Under the pieces are notes generated by a model. It did no database searches. It worked only from the letters and a program-made list of their open reading frames with translations, and was not told the DNA's origin. Both the position numbers and the translations under genes were made by a program. Shown piece by piece: positions 1 to 9,800 of a stretch of DNA of 64,000 bases (its first letter is position 1; every line of letters starts with the position of its first letter). Origin of the DNA: Branchinecta lynchi (lineage: Eukaryota; Arthropoda; Branchiopoda; Anostraca; Branchinectidae); contig JAKZAP010000016.1 in assembly GCA_023053575.1 (NCBI GenBank), positions 14,030,030 to 14,094,029 of the forward strand, given 5' to 3'.

Positions 1-592
1 CTTAAGAAGTGTCATATGAGCTCGTAGCTCTTGTTTTGATTAAAATGACTGCTCTGGACCTCGGCGAGGCCGAAATAAACGACTGATACGACTTAGTAAA
101 AGGCAGGGGGGGGGGGGGCGGTGTGAATCACCCCCCCCCCCCCTTCGGGCCACCCCCTCAGCCACCCCTTGCTTCTGCTGCCGGAACGTCGCTCCATTCC
201 GTTTCTGGAACTCTTTAGAGTCTTGTATTTAGTCAGGGCTAAATGATAGAATTTGTAAGAGCAGCAGTTACATTTTAGCCTACAGGACAAACAAAAAATT
301 GGATTTCGAAAATTTTACCCTGCGGCGCCCGATTTAATTTCTCTTGGGTGTGTGTTACTGCAACCATGCCTGGCAATATATTCTCCAAGTGGGCTTCGCC
401 AAAATGCCGCCTAATAGCTGGCTTATCGTCTTTCATGCTGCCCTTAAATGTTACTCTTCCTACGTAATCCTTTCTGTTCCATAATTTAAAGCTCAAATTC
501 TCAGTTTCTAGGATTTGGTAAAATTTGGCTCTGCAGCCCCCCCCCCCCCCCCCCCAACGAAAATGCACTTGCGACGACCCTGCCCTCTGACA

Positions 593-1240
593 TATGAACC
601 ATAAATACAAATTCCCTCCTAATATCTCCTTATAAACTTCTGATTTCTAGAACTTCTCCTTATAAATCTCCTGATTTTTGAACTACATCTTCGTTTTAAA
701 ACAATTCTGGAGCGGCAGCGCTTCGCAATACCCTAAAAGTCTTATGCTTACCTCTTTTTCAATTCCAAATAATCCAAAAGGTTCAACACTTGTCTTGCGC
801 GATCTCCGCACTAACAGCTGAACGTCCCAAACTTCAATCAACCAGTCCAACGGTAATTTGCAAGTTGATCTTGCCTACATACGTCGTGCCTACGTGAGTG
901 CTCGACAAAATTATCCCGCAGATATCAGCGTTTGTCAGGACCTGGTCTGTAGGGCCAGGCCAATTACTGGGTAGGCCCGGGGACTCTCTTGTTAAATTTA
1001 TTTTCAGTTTGTAAACAGGATATGCAGTACATTCGGGTTCAAGTTTAGTAGGGCTAGTAGTTTAAATGCGTCAGTGTACACATAAATTAGTTTGGGGAAT
1101 TTGATGAATATGTAAAAATCTAAATCAGTATTCGTATTCTAGGATAAGTTTTAGTGCCAACGAGGGGCTGATCACTTCTTTCGCAAAGTGTACACGGTAC
1201 CTGCCTCCGGGCTATCTGTATCGCACAGAGTTAAGTGTTT
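593..1240. other. No gene seen
   Basis: AT-rich sequence with short open frames only. A homopolymer C run lies just before, at 536-556. Nothing recognised. Confidence 0.5.
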
Positions 1241-1252
1241 CAGAGTTAAGAA

Positions 1253-1406
1253 CAAGGCCGTATCCAGGGAGGGGGGGGGGTCGAACAAATAAGCATTTTT
1301 CTAGGTTTTTCCCTCTGATCTATGTGTTTTTTTGTACTTTTTTGTCCGATCAGAAGGCGACCCCCCCCCCCCTCCCCACCGAAATAAATTCCTGGAAACG
1401 GGCCTG
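1253..1406. mobile_element. hAT-like MITE A, 8-bp TSD GTTAAGAA
   Basis: Terminal inverted repeats CAAGGCCGTATCCAGG and CCTGGAAACGGGCCTG. GTTAAGAA stands on both sides (1245-1252, 1407-1414). The interior is mostly G and C homopolymer. The 8-bp duplication and CA..TG ends fit the hAT superfamily. Confidence 0.85.
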
Positions 1407-1552
1407 GTTAAGAACATACGTTGAATCCAGACCTGTACTTTGTTCTCTCACCGGACAAGTAGTTCGCCCGGAATCCGGTGAAAACCGGAAACTTGGTCGA
1501 TGTAAAAATGCATTTATAGATAGATATAGGCTATATAGGCAAATTCAGCCTA

Positions 1553-2500
1553 TTCTATATTTTTTAGCCTATTATATATTGCACAAGTTTTTCAAGGGAT
1601 ATAGTAAATCCAACGTTATCTTGTATCATTCGACAGAGCAGATCGAGTTTTTCAATAACATGATTTTTAAGCTCATTAAAAAATGTCTGTTCTCTATTTA
1701 CTGTATTTCTCAAGTGATGGCTTTGAATATGGTAAAAACTGCAGAGAAACACCAAGCTATATTTTTAGCCTATTATATATTGCATAACTTTTTCAAGGAA
1801 TGCATTTGTCGAAATCCAGCGTTATCTTGTATCATTCGACAGAGCAGATCGAGTTCTTAAATAACATGATTTTTAAGCTCATTCAAAAATGTCTGTTCTC
1901 TATTTCCTGTATTTCTCAAGTGATGGCTTTGAGCAGGCCGGTATCCAGGAATTTATTTCGGGGGGGGGGGGGGGGGGGGTTGCCTGCGGGTCGCACAAAA
2001 AAAGTACAAAAAAGACACAGACCAGAAGGAAAAGCCTATCAAAATTAGTATTTTTGATTGTTTCGGGGGGGGGGGGAGGGTCAACCCCCTAACCCCTCCC
2101 CCTGGATACGGCCTTGGCTTTGAGTATGGTCAAAACAGCAGAGAAACGCCAAGATCTCAGAACGTGTTTAAGGTAACGAACTTTATTTCCTTAAAGAATT
2201 AAACCCCACATATTTCCGAGCAATTTGAGTTGGAATCTTATAATTCGATAGAGCAGATCGAGTTCTTCCATAACGCCATCTTGAAGCTCAAAAGAAAAAT
2301 GTTTGTTCTTTATTTACTATTTAAGAAATGGTAACGGTAACGAACTTTTTATTTCCTTAAAAGAATTAAACCCATCACACATTTCCGAGCCATTTGAGTT
2401 GAAAATTCAGTTTTCTGTTTTTACTTCTGAGGGTATACGATCCGTGTGTGGTGTGACTTTAAAAATAACCTTTACTGACAAGAAGTCTTGTTGATTTTTT
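1553..2500 (+). repeat. ~200-bp tandem repeat, three degenerate units
   Basis: Units share TTAGCCTATTATATATTGCA, CGACAGAGCAGATCGAGTT, ACATGATTTTTAAGCTCATT and AAATGTCTGTTCTCTATTT. Unit 2 is interrupted by MITE A (1934-2116). Unit 3 (about 2125-2330) is more diverged and followed by part of another. Confidence 0.75.
1934..2116. mobile_element. hAT-like MITE A, 8-bp TSD GCTTTGAG
   Basis: Ends CAGGCCGGTATCCAGG and CCTGGATACGGCCTTG. GCTTTGAG flanks it on both sides (1926-1933, 2117-2124). Inserted into the tandem repeat of 1553-2500. Confidence 0.87.
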
Positions 2501-2819
2501 GTATTCAAAAGAGTTCTTAACTGTAAATTATCCGGAAATGAAGTCAATAGGCTACACATTCGTTTTAAAATATTAAAAAAAAAATTAGTTGGACAAAAAA
2601 TGTGTCTCTTACAATAGATGACAAAAACTGTATTTTATTTATTATTATTTTGACAAAACAAAAATGAACCAATTTTGAATCTGTAGCTCGTAAAATATGC
2701 GCAAAACAAATTTTTACTATTAAAATTCTGAAACATATTAAGGCCAAATAGCTAATCATATGAGAAAACCAAGTTCAGATATGGATTCAGCATGTGTGTT
2801 TACCCCTATAAGTCATATC

Positions 2820-3520
2820 TTTTTTGACGAAACAGATCGAAACTTGCTGCCTTACTTCTGACAATTTTCCGATTTCGGCAGAATTTCGGAAATACTTGTC
2901 CTGCGAAAAAATAAAGCTCAAAAACGAATTCAGCGTATCTCCTTACCCCAACATCCAACATCTAATCAACTTCAAACCAAAATTTATCTTACAATTTTTT
3001 TTCCAGTTTCAGGTGGATTACGAGCGAACTATATGCCCGGATAAAAAGTGATTGTCATATATGGATTCAGTATCTCTTCTTACCTCTAAATTGGACATCT
3101 AATAAACTACAAAGACAACTTTTGCTTTTAACAAATTTTCCGGTTATGACGGGATTCCGGGCGAACTACTTGTCCGGGTAGAAAATGATTTTCACACCAG
3201 TGTTCAGCCTGTCTTCTTACCCCTAACACGAACATCTAACCAACTTCAAAGAAAAATTTTACTTTCAACAAACTTTCCGGTTTGGGCCGGATCCCGGGCA
3301 AACTACTTGTCTGTAGGGCTAAAGAGCCCACCCACGAACTTAACGTTTCCCTTGACGAAAAGGATCCTCACATCAAGTTTCATCAAAATATCTTATTCCC
3401 TTCGAGAGTTATCGTGCTCAGAGACGAACAGCCAGACCGACAGACGGACAATTTTGTGATGTCATGGGTATCCCTCCACTTACGTTTTGGGATCCCAAAA
3501 AGGGAAACATGGATGAAGTG
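2820..3520 (+). repeat. CCGG-rich ~137-bp satellite, cluster 1
   Basis: Units carry TTCCGG, GCCGGAT, GGGCGAACTACTTGTCCG and TTCAGC words and end with the AGAGTTATCGTGCT, CAGACGGAC and TACGTTTTGGGATCCC module. A divergent inverted fragment continues to about 3790. Confidence 0.7.
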
Positions 3521-3789
3521 AATTAGAGTGATTAGTGATATGATTGTCGATATACTAGTAAGCATGCGTCATGAATAACACTCTGAACATTATTTTCTCG
3601 CCGGATAACTAGACTGGCCTTAATCCGGCAAAAACCGGAAATGTGAAACATCCATATACGGGCAAGAATAAATGCTAAATCCATATTCCTATTATTTTGC
3701 TGGATAAGCAGTTCGTCCTGAATCTGTTCGGCATAAGTCGGAATTTTTTTAAAAATAAAACATTTTTCTCTGAAGTCGATCGGAAGATC

Positions 3790-4240
3790 AATATTGTGGT
3801 CTTGACTTGGAGTCAAACTGACCTGGAATTAGTCAGTTTGTTGATCCCGACATCCTGGGGAGTGTAGGGAGGGGGAATCCGGAATATTGTGTCATTCGTA
3901 AACTTCGAGCGGGTTACCGAAAATGAGTTTAAGATAACTGAACAGAGGGCGTATCTCTGATGTCCCGTTTCAAGTACTGATCGGATACGACAGATGTGGG
4001 GGAGCTGGGGGGAGGGGACCGGAAATATCGTGACATGCTTCAGCCGGAGGAATTGGGATGGAAGTTGCTGGTAAGGACAAGCTGATGACCACAACCGGAC
4101 AAAATCCGGACACTTGGCGGGGGGGGGAGGGGTTTTCCCTGAATTTTGGGTGATAGCGGTTGTAGGTTTTTTCACGATGAAACTTGACAGGCATATGAGG
4201 AACCCGATCAAACTCAAACTGACTTGGAAATTGTAAATTT
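3790..4240 (+). repeat. GATGAAACTTGG repeat, fragment
   Basis: Contains GGGGAGTGTAGGGAGGGGGA, GATCGGATACGACAG and GATGAAACTTGACAGGCAT in the order seen at 12420-14050. Confidence 0.6.
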
Positions 4241-4319
4241 CACGGGCCGATGATTGTGGGGGGGGGGGGGTATCCGGGGTATAGTCTTTATATTCATATA
4301 ATAAATAAAAACAGATCCG

Positions 4320-4560
4320 TCATCTGCTATGCTTTTAAAGCGACATTTTGGCTCTTCTTGGCAAGGTTCCTATTCAGGGTGTCAGTCTTTGGCCAACGCT
4401 GGGGAAAGAAACAAGCCTGCGAGCAAGGTTCGCAGGTTTGCAGGCTCGTTTCTTTCCCCAGCGTTGGCCCAAACGACTGACTGCCGGAAGAGGACCATTA
4501 CCGAAAAGGGCCGAAATATCGCTTGAAAAGCATAGCAGAGGACTGATCCGTTTTTAGCGG
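4320..4560. mobile_element. Degenerate ribozyme-family inverted element
   Basis: A hairpin centred near 4430 (GGGGAAAGAAACAAGCCTGC and its reverse) is flanked by two decayed ribozyme blocks: 4335-4385 has CTGAATA, and 4480-4520 has CGGAAGA with GAAATATCGC. Both cores are broken. The layout matches the 40-kb palindrome. Confidence 0.6.
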
Positions 4561-5590
4561 AGTGTTCCTTGGAACAATCCACTATGGCGTGCGCTGTAGC
4601 AGCTTTCGGCTTTCGGTTTTCGGTTTTCACCGTATTTTGTGGAGCTCATTACTCGTGAACCAGTGGGTATTGAGGTCTAATTGTGCTTTTTCGGGGTCCC
4701 ACCCCCCACCCCAACCCGGTTCAGGGGCAAATGGGCCCAGATTGTCCAGTGAATTATGTTCATGACTTGACCAGAAGTAGACATAGGACGATGCAATTCC
4801 TTGGACGTATAGATCCTGGGGCTGGGAAATTGCTTTTAAAGTTGCACCTCCCCCACCCACCCGGTTCAGGGGCAAATGGGCCCAGATTGTCCAGTGAATT
4901 ATGTTCATGACTTGACCAGAAGTAGACATAGGACGATGCAATTCCTTGGACGTATAGATCCTGGGGCTGGGAAATTGCTTTTAAAGTTGCACCTCCCCCA
5001 CCCACCCCGTTCATGGGCAACTGGGCCCAGATTGCCCAGGAGTAAAGTTGTTACCCGTGACAGGAATAAACAGGTATCAAGTTGAAACTTGGTAAGATTG
5101 TGAGCATTTGGGGTCTCTTTTTACTTTTTGCGGGTCGCAAACCCCACCCCCAGTTGGTTTAGGGGTAGTAGGGCCCAGAATGCCCATTTTTTAATGTTTT
5201 TAACTGGAGATTAGGCGATGAAATTCCTTTATGCTTCTGGATCATAGGGGTTGGGAGCAACCCCCACCCTCCCCGTTCGTGGGCAAGTGTGCCCAAATTG
5301 CCCGTNNNNNNNNNNNNNNNNNNNNNNNNNNNNNNNNNNNNNNNNNNNNNNNNNNNNNNNNNNNNNNNNNNNNNNNNNNNNNNNNNNNNNNNNNNNNNNN
5401 NNNNNGGCAAGTGTGCCCAAATTGCTCGTGAAAAAAAGTTTTTGACCCGTGACTGAAATCCAACTCTAAGCTGGTATACTTGAGAAAAAAAGTGTAAATA
5501 AATACGCATTCTGATGGTCCCCGACCCCCCCCCCCCCCCCCCCCCTCCCCTCCCGTTAATGGGCAGCTGGGCCCGGATTTCCCATGAGTT
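4560..5590 (+). repeat. GGGCCCAGATTG repeat array, interrupted by gap
   Basis: Starts at TAGCGGAGTGTTCC, then GCTTTCGGTTTTCGGTTTTC, then tandem ~155-bp units with CAAATGGGCCCAGATTGTCC and GACCAGAAGTAGACATAGG (from about 4720 and 4870). The same family runs inverted at 50590-51420. The 100-N gap is inside. Confidence 0.75.
5306..5405. other. Assembly gap of 100 N
   Basis: Exactly 100 Ns, a conventional placeholder length. Both sides carry GGCAAGTGTGCCCAAATTGC, so the gap lies in a repeat or is an unmerged overlap. Confidence 0.99.
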
Positions 5591-5599
5591 AAGTTCGTC

Positions 5600-7328
5600 T
5601 GCATTTCTGTTCGATCTTTCCTATATTTGAAGAACTTATTTTGAATACACGGGAAAAAAATATTTTATTTTAAGTTGAAAATCTTTTCCTTGTAGAACTC
5701 GAACCTTCTTTCCATTGATATACAATTACGCTGGGTTTATGAATCCTAGCTCTTGAAAAAGAAAATCTGAAATCGTAACAGGGAATTGGACTATAGTTTA
5801 AAATTAGTGTCTGTAGCCTATATCTGAAAAATGTCCCAACGGCTGAAACGTACCGTACGATATTAATTTTCAGCTTTTTTTTTGGTTTCCTAAATTCCAA
5901 GACCTCAGTCACAGAAGACTTCGAAAACCACTTCCCAGAGTGAGATGCTGCTCACTTGTGTCACAAGGTGTGTACGGGTCCCTGCCTCCGGGTCTGCCTC
6001 CGTGCGTCTCTGCATCTTGATGCACGCCACAAATTTCAGTGAGCAGCCCCTCGGTTTTAGATAGGACTTGAATCGATTTGGGGATTCGTTTTGATAAAGT
6101 TTCTTGTTCACTGCCGTGGACCCGAGGTCCAGTGGCGTTTTCGGACTCAACTTTTTCGTTTGGTAAATCGTGACTGCAAATCCGGTCCCCGAGCCTGATT
6201 GTCTTTCAAAAATATTGTGTGTTTCCCATGAAAGTGTTACGTTTTGCTTTTGTTTTGTTTTTCTTTTCGTTTTTGTACTCCGTCCCTTTCTGTTTGAAAT
6301 GACGGGTGATAAATAAATAAAATTAGCTGATGGTGCCGATAAATGATCAGACTGATTTCCTTGCCGGATTTTCCACATTTAGGTCGTGAACTCGTGAAGT
6401 TGAAAATATCTCAGCTACTTCGTATGACGATGATGGTATCGAAAATACTGGCAAGGATACCAGTCTCCTACCATTCAGCCCTCGTCGTCCTTCCGCACCT
6501 TGATTTTGCTGTTTTACTTTCTTTTTCACGCTCTTCAGAATTATCGAACTATCGACTAATAGAAAGCTGCTATTCCTCCAAGAAATCTCCGGAAGCCTCA
6601 AAACTATTTGTTACTGATCGTCCCTGAATATTCAAGAGGTATTTATTTTTCTTCAACAGCGCAGTACACCCCCAAAAAAACAACAACAAGCAGTTTGTGC
6701 TTAGATGGATCTTCCAGACTGAACCACTTATATTCCCGGCCCAATGGTGCAGCAAACATTTTCAACCGTAGTACTTTCACAGGATTTGGCCATCTCATCA
6801 TTTCGCGAAACATAGGGGATTTCGGAGAGTTGGTTACACTTTCTAGTTCACGTGTCTGTCTAGTAACAACTGTAAGCTGAAAGCTACGTAAGCGCTGAGA
6901 CACTTTCAGGGTTTGAGGACACTGAGATCGTACAGGAGGGCTGAGTTTATCTCGTCTCAGATCTGATATGACATAATAATAATCCCTCATAGAAGAAAGT
7001 AAGTTGAAGAGTTCAGTAACAAGAAATATTATTTTTCTCTGGATGGTACAACACAACATACCTAAAATGATTTCACAGGCCTGCCAATCATATCAATAAT
7101 TTGTTTATAGCAATGATGTTTATAGTACTGTATGACAGTCATCAGACCGGAAATCTGAATCTGCATCAGCATCACCTAATGATCCCTCAAAATGTTCAGA
7201 TTGATGATAAATAAGCTTTAAAGTTGATCGTGTCAACGTCACAGTCTAATGACGTTCAACCAGCACACCCAAGACGTTCTTCCCTCTTGCGTTCGCTTTT
7301 GTCTTTACGGTTGTTTCTCCACGGTTTT
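5600..7328. other. Downstream flank and probable 3' UTR
   Basis: Below the stop at 7329 the minus strand is probably 3' UTR to about 6620. Open frames of 80-157 codons occur on both strands (longest 5905-6378, minus), but none has a recognised motif and they overlap each other. Not called as genes. Confidence 0.5.
6642..6647 (-). terminator. Possible polyA signal of the tau-like gene
   Basis: Reads AATAAA on the minus strand about 680 nt below the stop codon at 7329. No closer AATAAA was noticed. That would give a 3' UTR of roughly 0.7 kb across 6.6-7.3 kb, which holds no convincing gene. Transcript data are needed to confirm it. Confidence 0.3.
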
Positions 7329-7438
7329 TTATAGTCCTTCAGTCTCGCTAGTTTCTGTAACTAGTTCTTCTTCTTTGACTTTGTTCCCATCTAGCTGATC
7401 CTCTATAGACGGCTCCTCGTCCACTGCAACCTCTTGAT
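7329..7438 (-). CDS. tau: tau-like gene, last coding exon 8
   Basis: After acceptor TTTCTAACAG, in phase 1 from exon 7, it reads DQEVAVDEEPSIEDQLDG and then NKVKEEELVTETSETEGL followed by TAA. It is acidic like exon 7. It was chosen because it is the first downstream acceptor whose phase joins exon 7, stays open and continues the composition. A different terminal exon could exist in other isoforms. Confidence 0.72.
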
Positions 7439-7577
7439 CTGTTAGAAACATACAATTCTCAGTGGTGCTTAATTAAACTTGAAAGTAAAGCATGAGATAA
7501 TTTATTCCTGACAAGGTTCTTTAAATGACATGTACCAACCAGCAACCAGTGCAACTGTTATCTGATCTTGTGCACGC

Positions 7578-7893
7578 ATTAGTTGCGTTTTTGCAGATGA
7601 AATGGTATCTTGTTACCACGGTAAAAGAATCTGCAATTAGTCATTTTTGCAGTTGCCTTGGTATCTGATACTGCCGTTGCTCTGCAAAAACGGCAGTTGC
7701 CGGGTTTGTGCTTCTAGAAATCATCCAAAAAGAAACACTGATATCCACTGCCATCTGGAGTGACATAACTTCTTTCCAACCGATTCGACAAAAAAATAGA
7801 CTTCTGTTTTAATGGTGATGAAGGGTAGATGAATCTTTCAGATACCATTACCACGGTACTTGGCGGTACCAATCTGCAAACACGCAACTATTA
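7578..7893. mobile_element. GATACCACGG MITE, copy 1
   Basis: TTGCGTTTTTGCAGATGAAA at the left and ATCTGCAAACACGCAAC at the right are inverted. The interior is rich in GGTATCTGATACC palindromes. Intron 7. Confidence 0.7.
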
Positions 7894-8021
7894 TTAGGCC
7901 TACTTTTCTTCGACCCTAGGCGATTCTGGACTAGCTTTTGGGACGAAATATAAGTTGTGTTTTTATGCAGACACCATGGTATTTGATGGTGCAAAACGGA
8001 TACGTCAGCTGAATTTTATTG

Positions 8022-8065
8022 GAGCTATATTTCGGCCCTTCTTGGCAAGGGTCCTCTTCAGGCTC
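8022..8065 (-). ncRNA. Minimal hammerhead ribozyme, copy 1
   Basis: Minus strand order: GAGC, CTGAAGA, a 7-bp stem II with one bulged A (GG.CCCTT/AAGGG.CC, loop GCCAAG), GAAA, TATA, GCTC. This fits the hammerhead core CUGANGA/GAAA/UH with cleavage expected after UAUA, stem I GAGC/GCUC, and stem III reduced to one pair. Small hammerheads with a truncated stem III are known from Penelope-like elements. Confidence 0.8.
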
Positions 8066-8143
8066 AAACCGCTCAAGTTGGAAAAAACGAACTTGTGGGA
8101 AACACAAAACTAAAGATTCGTGAGTCTTGTTTGACATCATCAA

Positions 8144-8374
8144 ACCATAAGAGAAGCCGTTGAAATTATGAAAAACCGTTCAGGGATCAACAGAGACACA
8201 GGCGAATACTCACTACCAGAAACATGGAAAGGCATCATCAGTGAAAGGAAAAGCTCTTCTCTGCAACAAAACGAAATTCAACCCAAATGCAGAAAAATCT
8301 CTACCCAACCAACGACCCAATCGAGCAGCAAAAACAGCAGACGTGTCCAAATGAAATCACAGCAACCTTTTTAA
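8144..8374 (+). pseudogene. Penelope-like ORF, C-terminal fragment
   Basis: Reads TIREAVEIMKNRSGINRDTG followed by EYSLPETWKGIISERK, then Ser/Gln-rich sequence and a stop. The RE..EI......INRD.G..LP..W pattern is the segment after the GIY-YIG endonuclease in Penelope-like and related elements. No reverse transcriptase is present, so this is a 5'-truncated remnant of the autonomous element, placed between inverted terminal repeats. Confidence 0.65.
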
Positions 8375-8481
8375 CTCCAAACAAGACTCACGAAGAAATT
8401 TACGAAGTTAAATATTTAACGCTAGGCTAGAATCTTTAGTTTTATGTCCCACAGGTTCGTTTTTTCCAACTTGAGCGGTTT

Positions 8482-8525
8482 GAGCCTGAAGAGGACCCTT
8501 GCCAAGAAGGGCCGAAATATAGCTC
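8482..8525 (+). ncRNA. Minimal hammerhead ribozyme, copy 2
   Basis: Same 44-nt sequence as the copy at 8022-8065 but on the plus strand, in the opposite terminal repeat. The core CTGAAGA and GAAA, stem I GAGC/GCTC and stem II are all intact. Confidence 0.8.
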
Positions 8526-8589
8526 CAATAAAATTCAGCTGACGTATCCGTTTTGCACTATCAAATATGATTCGCAGTCAGCTTGGGCT

Positions 8590-8962
8590 GAAGGAATATT
8601 TGGATACCCTGGTATCTGATACCACGGTAACTGGATCTGCATTTTGTTTTTTCTGCAGCTACCATTATATCTGATACTGCAGTTGTCAATCCCAAGTCAT
8701 CCCAACAAACTGATATCCACTCGCATCTCAAGTGCCAAATTTCTTTCCAACCAATTTGACAAAATCCTTGGCTCTTGTGTTGGTGATTATGAAAGTGAGA
8801 TGACTTTTTCAGATACCACGATCAGTTACCACGGTAACTGGCCAGATACCAGGATAACTGCAAAAACTCTTTTTGACCGTGGTATCAGATATTACGGGTA
8901 ATTGCGAAAACGACTTTAGACCGTGGTATCAGATACCGTGGTATTTGCAAAAACGCAACTAG
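8590..8962. mobile_element. GATACCACGG MITE, copy 2
   Basis: The same palindromic words; ends TATTTGCAAAAACGCAACTAG. Follows the Penelope-like element. Confidence 0.65.
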
Positions 8963-9019
8963 TCTAGTTACAAAGAGCAGGGTTTTAAACTCGCTCCTCT
9001 TTGCACAGTGTAACACAAC

Positions 9020-9235
9020 CGAAGAGATAAGAAATATTTTGTTCGCCCCTTAATTGGAACCCCCTCCTCCACCCCTATATGTAAGGTTACAGAGTCCATC
9101 AGCGAACTCGAACTGTCCCTTGACCAAAGAATCCTCACACCAAGTTTCATCAACAGACGGACACACGGAAGGACAGATGGACATCTTTACGAAGTCACAG
9201 GTATCCTTCCACTTACGTTTTTAGATCCCTAACAG
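9020..9235 (+). repeat. Terminal module of the CCGG satellite
   Basis: Contains CCTTAATTGGAACCCCCTCC, ACCAAGTTTCATCAA, a decayed GACGGACACACGG stretch and CCACTTACGTTTTTAGATCCC. Only the end of the element, no CCGG units. Confidence 0.65.
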
Positions 9236-9800
9236 AAAATATTGGATCCGAATATCCTTCAAGTTTTCGACTATAGCATTGGTGCTTCCGTCGTAATCTA
9301 GGCTAGACCGGCAATTAAAGACAGAAAGGAATTACCAAATGGATTTGGTTAAGTGGTTTTTAGGAATAGATTAAATTACTACGGGATTTAGATCGGAAAT
9401 ATCTAAGACCCACTAATCTGGATGTTCGGTAAATATTTTTTTGGGGGATCTCATCGAAACCTTTGGTCTTGTTCCTACTACCACAGTGATGCAAGGATAG
9501 ACTGCACAATACTCGGAAATCTGGAATTTCACTCCTTCTTTACTGGGAAGATTTATTTGAAAGTCAGCCTACATCTTGTTGTGGTCGTCGCCTTCGTTTG
9601 TAACAGAACGGACAGTCCTCCGTTCCCTTGGGTTTCTTTTGGCAGTATCATTTTGACATGACATTAGACTGCATCGTATCGTATCCGCACATTTGAAATT
9701 TCGTTCTATCTTTTTGGGGAAGTTTGATTCGAGAGTCGCCCTATAACTTGTTTTGCAGTTTCCCCTAGAAATCATATCTTCTCGTCGATTCATGGCTTAC

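Larger units (their letters stand above)
7983..8568. mobile_element. Penelope-like element remnant with inverted ribozyme repeats
   Basis: About 585 bp. The first and last ~165 bp are inverted copies beginning GCAAAACGGATACGTCAGC. Each contains the hammerhead-like 44-mer, and the centre codes for the C-terminal tail of a Penelope endonuclease ORF. Penelope-like elements are known for terminal repeats in direct or inverted array and for hammerhead ribozymes in them. It lies between two copies of the GATACCACGG MITE in intron 7. Confidence 0.75.

Noticed and set aside
1324..1860. 178-codon plus-strand frame
   Set aside because: Runs out of a MITE into the 200-bp tandem repeat; its parts belong to unrelated repeats.
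5905..6378. 157-codon minus-strand frame downstream of the tau-like gene
   Set aside because: No motif, hydropathy or composition cue; overlapping frames exist on the other strand. Could be a real lineage-specific gene but not supportable here.
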